Positions 31,654 to 35,665 of a DNA stretch of 35,665 bases are shown piece after piece (within the stretch, counting starts at the first letter, position 1; the number at the start of each line of letters is the position of its first letter). A program made the position numbers and the translations under genes. This stretch comes from an uncultured beta proteobacterium (lineage in GTDB: Bacteria > Pseudomonadota > Gammaproteobacteria > Burkholderiales > SG8-41), in the NCBI GenBank assembly GCA_903889565.1, contig CAISYC010000019.1:1-35665 (forward strand), in the 5' to 3' direction. The notes under the pieces are model-generated. The model worked only from the letters and a program-made list of their open reading frames with translations. It was not told the DNA's origin and made no database searches.

Positions 31654-32649
31654 ATGCGCCTTGTCCGGATCGCGCGGTTTTTTGCCGCGGTACTCGTCGC
31701 ATCGGCGATTGCATTGCCCGCGCTCGCCGACAGCGAACGCTTCAGCTTCATGGCGATCGGCGACATGCCCTACAACCTGCCCGGCGACTACGCCGCGTTC
31801 GCGCGCCTGATCACGCGCATCAATGCGTTGCGGCCGGCGTTCACCGTCCACGTCGGCGACATTATCAGCGGACAAACGCGTTGCGATGACGATCACTTCG
31901 TGCGAGTGCGCGACATGTTCGCCACCTTTGACGGCCCGCTCGTCTACACGCCGGGTGACAACGAATGGACCGACTGCCACCGCCCGAACAGCGGCGGCTT
32001 TGATCCGATCGAGCGACTTGCGCGCGTGCGCGGGCTGTTTTTCCCCGACCCCGCGCAATCGCTCGGCAAAATGCCGCTGCGCGTAACCTCGCAGGCTGCG
32101 GATGCGCGATATTCAAAGTTTGTCGAAAATGCGCGCTGGGAACGAGCCGGCGTCGTGTTCGCGACGGTACATATTATCGGCAGCAACAACAACCTGCAGC
32201 GCGATCAGGCCGCGGTCAACGAATACATCGAACGCAACGCCGCCAATCTAGCGTGGATCAATGCCGCCTTCGCTCGTGCCCGCGAATCTGGCGCGAAAGC
32301 CGTGGTGCTGGCATTTCAGGCGAACCCGCGGTTCGAACGCGAACCGCCCGACACCGACCAGCGCTCCGGCTTCAACGACACGCTCGACGCCTTGAAGCGC
32401 AACGCCATTGTCTGGGGCAAACCGGTGCTGCTGATTCACGGCGACTACCATCATCTTGTAATTGACCAGCCGTTGTTCGGACCGGGGCGGCGGCGCATCA
32501 TGAATGTCACGCGCCTGATGGTGCATGGCGAAGACGAGGTCCACGGCACGCTGGTTACGGTTGATACCGGCAACCCCGATCTGTTCAGCTTTACGCCGGT
32601 CTACATTCACGAAAACATTCCGCCGTTCAAGCCGGCGGCCCAGCCCTGA
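31654..32649 (+). CDS. exported calcineurin-like metallophosphoesterase
   Basis: A 331-aa protein with a signal peptide (1-25, AIALPALA|DS). Motifs of the calcineurin-like fold are MAIGDMPYN (GD-x-), VHVGDIISG (GDxx), YTPGDNEWTD (GDNE, in place of GNHD) and HGDYHHLVID (the last His pair). The order and spacing are as in two-metal phosphatases, though the GDNEW variant marks a special subgroup, and the substrate is unknown. ATG follows GGGATCGCC (weak-moderate ribosome binding site). It forms a pair with the NPP-like phosphodiesterase upstream, so nucleotide or phosphodiester scavenging is a reasonable guess. Confidence 0.85.
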   Translation: MRLVRIARFFAAVLVASAIALPALADSERFSFMAIGDMPYNLPGDYAAFARLITRINALRPAFTVHVGDIISGQTRCDDDHFVRVRDMFATFDGPLVYTPGDNEWTDCHRPNSGGFDPIERLARVRGLFFPDPAQSLGKMPLRVTSQAADARYSKFVENARWERAGVVFATVHIIGSNNNLQRDQAAVNEYIERNAANLAWINAAFARARESGAKAVVLAFQANPRFEREPPDTDQRSGFNDTLDALKRNAIVWGKPVLLIHGDYHHLVIDQPLFGPGRRRIMNVTRLMVHGEDEVHGTLVTVDTGNPDLFSFTPVYIHENIPPFKPAAQP

Positions 32650-32693
32650 CTTGGGTCAGTAGCAGCCCCGTCTAGGCAATTCATTCCAAAACC

Positions 32694-32730
32694 CAAAAAA
32701 CGCCCTAAGTCAGAGGAACAAAGGGCGCTG
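32694..32730 (-). terminator. minus-strand rho-independent terminator
   Basis: CGCCCT (32701-32706) and AGGGCG (32722-32728 region) form a stem around a 15-base loop. On the minus strand it is followed by TTTTTTGGGTTTT. It would end leftward transcription from the small minus-strand ORFs; it cannot end the phosphoesterase gene, whose own terminator was not found. Confidence 0.6.
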
Positions 32731-32771
32731 AAAACCACCACTGCGGAAGCGTGGAGAGGTATTTAAATTAA

Positions 32772-32786
32772 GGAAACTCTGATTAA
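32772..32786. repeat. solitary IS5-type terminal repeat
   Basis: GGAAACTCTGATTAA equals the first 15 bases of the right end (reverse complement) of the IS5-family element at 33379-34555. No transposase or second end accompanies it here, so it looks like a remnant of an earlier insertion. Confidence 0.6.
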
Positions 32787-32823
32787 TTTACAGGGCGACA
32801 ATTACGGCCTGAAAGGGAAATCG

Positions 32824-33027
32824 CTAACGAGGCTCCAATAAAACATTCGGGGCTTTTCCGGATACTGGCTGGTTAACGACTCCACCACCGAACCAGAAAA
32901 TGCGCATTACCAAGGGGACAGTTCTGCGCAAATGATCACCTACACATTGCAGTCGCAATTTCCGCGCTTCACGAATGAGATTCTCGTGATCGTGGTTGAT
33001 TTTTACCGCTGACTTTTCGGTCTTCAC
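32824..33027 (-). CDS. small hypothetical protein, 67 aa
   Basis: Read from a GTG at 33027: MKTEKSAVKINHDHENLIRE, then ARKLRLQCVGDHLRRTVPLV and a Gly/Phe-rich end. The I-x-EARxLR pattern followed by a short hydrophobic helix recalls small proteins widespread in proteobacteria (for example the RSP_7527-like type), but the match is weak. No good ribosome binding site is visible. A minus-strand terminator lies about 95 bases downstream, which favours a real leftward transcript. Confidence 0.35.
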   Translation of the reverse strand: MKTEKSAVKINHDHENLIREARKLRLQCVGDHLRRTVPLVMRIFWFGGGVVNQPVSGKAPNVLLEPR

Positions 33028-33038
33028 TGGGCGTTCGC

Positions 33039-33227
33039 TTAAGGTGCCAACTCGATATCAGCACCGGACTGCATGAGTTCAACTGACGCCACTATGTCCG
33101 CGTAAGCAAAACAAACCGCAAGCAAAACGCAGATTGCGACCTTTGTCCATTTGGTAAATGCTAACGCCTTGGTGATTTTGGACGTATCTAAGTTCGATAA
33201 GAGTTTGCGATCATGTATCAATAGCAT
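33039..33227 (-). CDS. small single-span membrane protein, 62 aa
   Basis: The ATG at 33227 has AGAGG 7 bases upstream, a good ribosome binding site. Residues about 29-48 (KVAICVLLAVCFAYADIVAS) form one membrane span or a late signal segment. The N-terminus is hydrophilic and basic. Base composition is AT-richer than the surroundings, as in the whole 32650-35160 zone. No family is recognised. It ends 11 bp before the 67-aa ORF on the same strand. Confidence 0.45.
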   Translation of the reverse strand: MLLIHDRKLLSNLDTSKITKALAFTKWTKVAICVLLAVCFAYADIVASVELMQSGADIELAP

Positions 33228-33378
33228 GGGGGGCCTCTATTAAGTCTCGTTACCTCCAATACATTTATTATTTCGGCATTTTATAAATCATACGATTGCA
33301 GGTTGATGAAGCATCACTTTACGGTAGCGGTGATTTCTGTCGATAGTTCAAATGGCGTAGATATCTCTTTACAACTAA

Positions 33379-33394
33379 GGAATCTCTGATTAAG
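33379..33394 (+). repeat. IS5-family left inverted repeat
   Basis: GGAATCTCTGATTAAG, preceded by the target duplicate CTAA (33375-33378). Confidence 0.9.
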
Positions 33395-33458
33395 TCATCC
33401 GATCGAGTGTCTTGTACGTTGTAGAGCAAATACGAGACGAATCGAGGGAAGTATAACG

Positions 33459-34430
33459 ATGAAACAAATGACACTGGCTGCTGCGGGTTTCGAGCGCTAC
33501 GCGAAGACGACGCGGCGGGCGGAGTTTTTGGCGCATATGAATCAGGTGGTTCCGTGGGGCACGTTGTGCGCACTGGTGTTCCCTGTGTATCCCAAAGCAG
33601 GTGACGGCCGCCCGCCCACCGATCTCGAACTGATGATTCGAATCCACTGTCTTCAGCACTGGTTCAATCTGTCGGACCCGGCAATGGAGGAATCGCTGAA
33701 CGATTCGGTGTCGATGCGCCAGTTTGCGGGCATTGATTTGGGGCGCGAGCCAGTGCCCGACGAATCCACCATCTGCAAGTTTCGTCACCTGCTGGAGAAG
33801 CACGATCTGGGCAAGCGCATATTCGAAGAGATCGGGCGCCACCTGCAGGCGTGCGGCTTCCAGGTCGCGAAGGGCACGATCGTGGACGCCACTATCATCA
33901 GCGCCCCATCCTCGACCAAGAACAATGACCATGCGCGCGACCCCGAGATGCGTCAGACCAAGAAGGGCAACCAGTGGTATTTCGGCATGAAGATGCACAT
34001 CGGCACGGACAGCCAGAGCAAGCTCATCCATTCGGTAGCGTTCACCGCCGCCAACGTGCACGACAGCCAAGCACTGCCGCAACTGCTGCACGGCCAGGAA
34101 ACCCGCGTCTGGGGCGACTCGGCATATACCGGTCAGACCAAAGTCATCAAGGCGCATGCACCCAACGCGCTGGACTTCACCCACCACAAGGCCACGCGAA
34201 ACAATCCGCTCTCCGCAGCCGAGAAGTCGAAGAACACCACCAAGTCGAAGGTGCGCGCCAAAGTCGAGCATGCGTTCCTGATCATCAAGCGCATCTTCGG
34301 TTTCGCCAAGGTGCGCTATCGCGGTCTCATGAAGAATGCCAATCGATTGTTCGTAACCTGTGCGCTGGCCAATCTCTATAGAGTTCGGCATCGTTTGCTG
34401 CGACTGCAACGGGATACGTGTGTCCAGTGA
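33459..34430 (+). CDS. IS5-family transposase
   Basis: A 323-aa DDE transposase. The N-terminal DUF772-like region has GDGRPPTDLELMIRIHCLQH and ESLNDSVSMRQFAGIDLG; the DDE core has GTIVDATIISAPSS (first D), RVWGDSAYTGQTK (second D) and the C-terminal block KVRAKVEHAFLIIKRIFGFA (E in the Y/R-x-x-E-like signature). Length and motifs fit IS5 (IS4-superfamily-related) transposases. It is intact with an ATG about 80 bp inside the left end. The ORF fills most of the element; a 9-bp hairpin follows its stop. Confidence 0.95.
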   Translation: MKQMTLAAAGFERYAKTTRRAEFLAHMNQVVPWGTLCALVFPVYPKAGDGRPPTDLELMIRIHCLQHWFNLSDPAMEESLNDSVSMRQFAGIDLGREPVPDESTICKFRHLLEKHDLGKRIFEEIGRHLQACGFQVAKGTIVDATIISAPSSTKNNDHARDPEMRQTKKGNQWYFGMKMHIGTDSQSKLIHSVAFTAANVHDSQALPQLLHGQETRVWGDSAYTGQTKVIKAHAPNALDFTHHKATRNNPLSAAEKSKNTTKSKVRAKVEHAFLIIKRIFGFAKVRYRGLMKNANRLFVTCALANLYRVRHRLLRLQRDTCVQ

Positions 34431-34453
34431 CACGAGCATTGATACTAAAAAAG

Positions 34454-34474
34454 GGTTCAGAGAACCTCTGAACC
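34454..34474. terminator. hairpin after the transposase gene
   Basis: GGTTCAGAG-AAC-CTCTGAACC is a perfect 9-bp stem with a 3-base loop, 24 bases after the transposase stop and inside the IS. There is no T-run on the plus strand (on the minus strand it is followed by CTTTTTT), so it may block transcription into the IS from outside as well as end the transposase message. Confidence 0.55.
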
Positions 34475-34539
34475 TCAGCAAACGGCTTCATTTTGATCAA
34501 TTCGCTCATGCGTTCACTCACTCAACAGCATTGCAACTA

Positions 34540-34555
34540 CTTAATCAGAGTTTCC
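34540..34555 (-). repeat. IS5-family right inverted repeat
   Basis: CTTAATCAGAGTTTCC, followed by the second CTAA target copy (34556-34559). Confidence 0.9.
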
Positions 34556-34860
34556 CTAAGCAAATCGGATGCCTGCCATATGACGCCACTGCATTTGAAC
34601 GGAATCAGGGGATTAGCCTCGTCTTAAGGACAAGAAACCACGACGGAGAGGAACTACTTTGGTGCCCCGGACATTTTCTGCACCGGTTAGGATCACACAG
34701 CCGACTTGACCACCCGCCGCGCACCAAAAAAAACACCACCGGGCTCATGATACCGAGGGTGTTGAGGAGGAAAACCATGCGGGATTGCTCCCGATTTAAC
34801 TTATCCGGGGAATGTGTGACGTAGATGTGACGTTCAGCTTGTAAATCATATTGGGATTTG
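34556..34860. other. gene-poor flank of the IS5 element
   Basis: About 300 bases with no convincing protein gene. A leftward terminator lies at 34726-34764. A 15-codon ORF at 34777-34824 has a good ribosome binding site (GAGGAGGAAAACC) but no other support. Confidence 0.4.
34726..34764 (-). terminator. minus-strand terminator-like hairpin with T8
   Basis: On the minus strand ACACCCTCGG, a loop, and CCGGTGGTGT pair with a two-base internal mismatch, followed by TTTTTTTT (A-run 34726-34733 on the plus strand). It is placed to end transcription of the 19-aa minus-strand gene at 34861-34920. Confidence 0.55.
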
Positions 34861-34920
34861 CTAACGGAATAAGATAACGAGAAGGACTATGAGCACAAGA
34901 GTGCCGATGCCGATATACAT
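34861..34920 (-). CDS. tiny hydrophobic membrane peptide, 19 aa
   Basis: The minus strand encodes MYIGIGTLVLIVLLVILFR and then TAG. An excellent ribosome binding site, GGAGG, stands 5 bases before the ATG, and a terminator with a T8 run lies about 100 bases downstream. The peptide is one short membrane helix ending in Arg. Very short single-span peptides of this MYIGxGxLxxI type are known in many bacteria but are rarely annotated; the function is unknown. An in-frame ATG 4 codons upstream (MEVY) would include the ribosome binding site, so I prefer 34920. Confidence 0.55.
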   Translation of the reverse strand: MYIGIGTLVLIVLLVILFR

Positions 34921-35160
34921 ATAAACCTCCATCGCACGCCCGATCCTCAGCGAGGATGCTTAAGCAGGCATTAGAAGATTTATTGAAGCATTCCAGAATA
35001 CCGCCGTCCGTGCGGTAACCGACTCAAATAAAAGGTTTCGCTGTTTTCCTCTGTTCGCTATCGCACAGACCGTAGGTGGGAACACGAGGAAAAATACCGC
35101 GCAGATACAATCATTGAATCAATTTTTACTTACACTGCCCCCACTACCCGGAGATACCAA
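34921..35160. other. divergent upstream region
   Basis: 240 bases between the 19-aa minus-strand gene and the entericidin-like gene. It should contain both promoters; AT-rich patches at about 35020-35040 and 35110-35135 are candidates, but no clear consensus was picked out. Confidence 0.35.
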
Positions 35161-35319
35161 ATGATCAAGAAACATTTCACTTCGCTTTTTGCTGTGCTGT
35201 TCCTGGCCGGAGCGTTTGGTTCACTTGCAGGCTGCAACACCGTTGAGGGCGCAGGTAAAGACATTCAGCAGGGCGGTAAAGCAATGTCGGACGAAGCGCG
35301 AGAACAAAAAAACAAATAG
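35161..35319 (+). CDS. entericidin-like small lipoprotein
   Basis: A 52-aa lipoprotein. The signal peptide has the lipobox L-A-G-C (GSLAGC, Cys 25), and the mature part NTVEGAGKDIQQGGKAMSDE has the pattern CNTxxGxGxDIxxGGxAI of entericidin A/B. Entericidins are small outer-membrane lipoproteins; EcnB is a bacteriolytic toxin and EcnA its antidote in E. coli. Only one copy is present, so toxin, antidote or plain stress lipoprotein cannot be decided. The ATG follows CGGAGATACCAA, a good ribosome binding site. The ORF was too short for the usual length cut-off. Confidence 0.85.
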   Translation: MIKKHFTSLFAVLFLAGAFGSLAGCNTVEGAGKDIQQGGKAMSDEAREQKNK

Positions 35320-35326
35320 CGATTTC

Positions 35327-35355
35327 GGGCCAGGAATGGCATGGCCCTGATTCTT
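35327..35355 (+). terminator. possible terminator after the entericidin-like gene
   Basis: GGGCCA (35327-35332) and TGGCCC (35342-35347) form a 6-bp stem around GGAATGGCA, followed by TGATTCTT, a weak T-rich tail. Confidence 0.45.
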
Positions 35356-35357
35356 AG

Positions 35358-35522
35358 TGGCTCACCATTAACCAAACCCGCGACCTAACGTTCAGCAAGG
35401 TTCCAGAGGTCACATTGATCTTCTGGGTCACAAAGATCGCAGCCACCACCTTGGGTGAGACCGGCGGTGATGCGGTATCGATGTCGATGGGCCTTGGCTA
35501 CCTCGTGGCTACTGCAATTTTC
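35358..35522 (+). pseudogene. COG4705-type membrane protein, 5' remnant
   Basis: The frame after a TAG at 35355-35357 reads SKVPEVTLIFWVTKIAATTL then GETGGDAVSMSMGLGYLVAT and AIF, which is the first helix and signature (KVPEVTxxFWxxKI..TTxGETxxD) of an uncharacterised membrane-anchored protein family (COG4705). No ATG/GTG/TTG precedes the conserved part in frame (only ATT at 35367), and after AIF the frame continues into unrelated charged sequence without the other three helices. It is probably cut by the IS3-type element that begins just to the right. Identification is from memory of the motif. Confidence 0.6.
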
Positions 35523-35617
35523 TCGGAGAAGTGGCTCCGGAAATTTGAACAACGCTATAAGTGGAAACTCCGGTCACAATGCTGGTCCGAAGACGGACTG
35601 GCGAAAAGGAGTTTTCG

Positions 35618-35665
35618 ATGGTCAAGAAATCAGCACGACGCACCCGCCGTACACATACCCCGGCA
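35618..35665 (+). CDS. IS3-family transposase OrfA, N-terminal start (partial)
   Basis: MVKKSARRTRRTHTPA at the window end is the usual start of IS3-family OrfA proteins (basic K/R-rich leader before the helix-turn-helix, normally continuing FKAxVALAAL). AAAAGGA stands 7 bases before the ATG. Only 16 codons are visible, so the subgroup is uncertain. The IS left end must lie between about 35523 and 35600. It may be the same kind of element as the OrfB tail at the left edge. Confidence 0.6.
   Translation, partial: MVKKSARRTRRTHTPA

Larger units (their letters stand above)
33379..34555 (+). mobile_element. complete IS5-family insertion sequence
   Basis: 1177 bp bounded by imperfect inverted repeats GGAATCTCTGATTAAG (left) and GGAAACTCTGATTAAG (right, reverse complement), one mismatch in 16. 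It is flanked by the direct repeat CTAA at 33375-33378 and 34556-34559. A 4-bp YTAR-type duplication is typical of IS5 group elements. It carries one intact transposase gene, so it may be active. The element lies in a gene-poor stretch and disrupts no recognisable gene. Confidence 0.93.

Noticed and set aside
33390-34481. 363-aa minus-strand frame in the IS5 element
   Set aside because: Shadow of the transposase.
34777-34824. 15-codon ORF with GAGGAGG ribosome binding site
   Set aside because: Only the Shine-Dalgarno-like sequence supports it; the peptide (MRDCSRFNLSGECVT) has no pattern, and the region also encodes a minus-strand terminator.

Overview
The window looks like a GC-rich proteobacterial chromosome segment, most likely from a betaproteobacterium (Burkholderiales or a relative). 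This is inferred from protein style: three PEP-CTERM proteins, PilZ and CBS-GGDEF proteins, a SulP-STAS-cNMP transporter, an entericidin-like lipoprotein, and IS3/IS5 transposases of the kind common there. No rRNA, tRNA, CRISPR array or prophage was seen. The segment is framed by insertion sequences: the tail of one IS3-family element at the left edge, which has interrupted an exopolysaccharide sugar-transferase gene, and the beginning of an IS3-type OrfA at the right edge. A complete IS5-family element lies at 33379-34555.

Left part (1-15250), envelope and signalling: the broken sugar transferase is followed by an orphan PhoB-type regulator, a CBS-like/GGDEF protein, a PilZ - DsbC-like - PilZ operon, two PEP-CTERM proteins, and a SulP transporter with STAS and cyclic-nucleotide domains. 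Next comes a leftward operon encoding a STAS anti-anti-sigma factor, an RsbW-like kinase, a cNMP-PP2C phosphatase and GalU. This joins a partner-switching module directly to UDP-glucose synthesis. Divergent from it is a CBS-like/GGDEF/EAL protein whose sensor half resembles that of the first GGDEF protein. Together they suggest control of exopolysaccharide or biofilm by c-di-GMP and partner switching.

Middle part (15250-28400), metabolism: a 7-TM-like membrane protein diverges from eutBC, the ethanolamine ammonia-lyase subunits, with no microcompartment genes visible. eutC converges on and overlaps a two-gene operon of a 99-aa unknown protein and polyphosphate kinase 2. Then follow a lysine-rich 81-aa protein whose upstream region has a DnaA-box-like palindrome, a possible Mpo1/DUF962-like membrane protein, a short-chain dehydrogenase, a PAP2 phosphatase, an RRM-like small protein, a secreted HExxH protein with a rhomboid protease, a GNAT acetyltransferase, a CorA transporter with an MgtE-N-like domain, and a chlorite-dismutase-family gene interrupted by one in-frame TGA.

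Right part (28400-35665): a third PEP-CTERM protein (zincin-like) with a clear terminator is followed by a pair of exported phosphoesterases. Beyond 32650 the sequence becomes AT-richer and gene-poor. It holds small ORFs, a solitary IS end, the IS5 element, a 19-codon membrane-peptide gene with a strong ribosome binding site, an entericidin-like lipoprotein and a truncated COG4705-type membrane-protein remnant. This is a typical accessory insertion zone.
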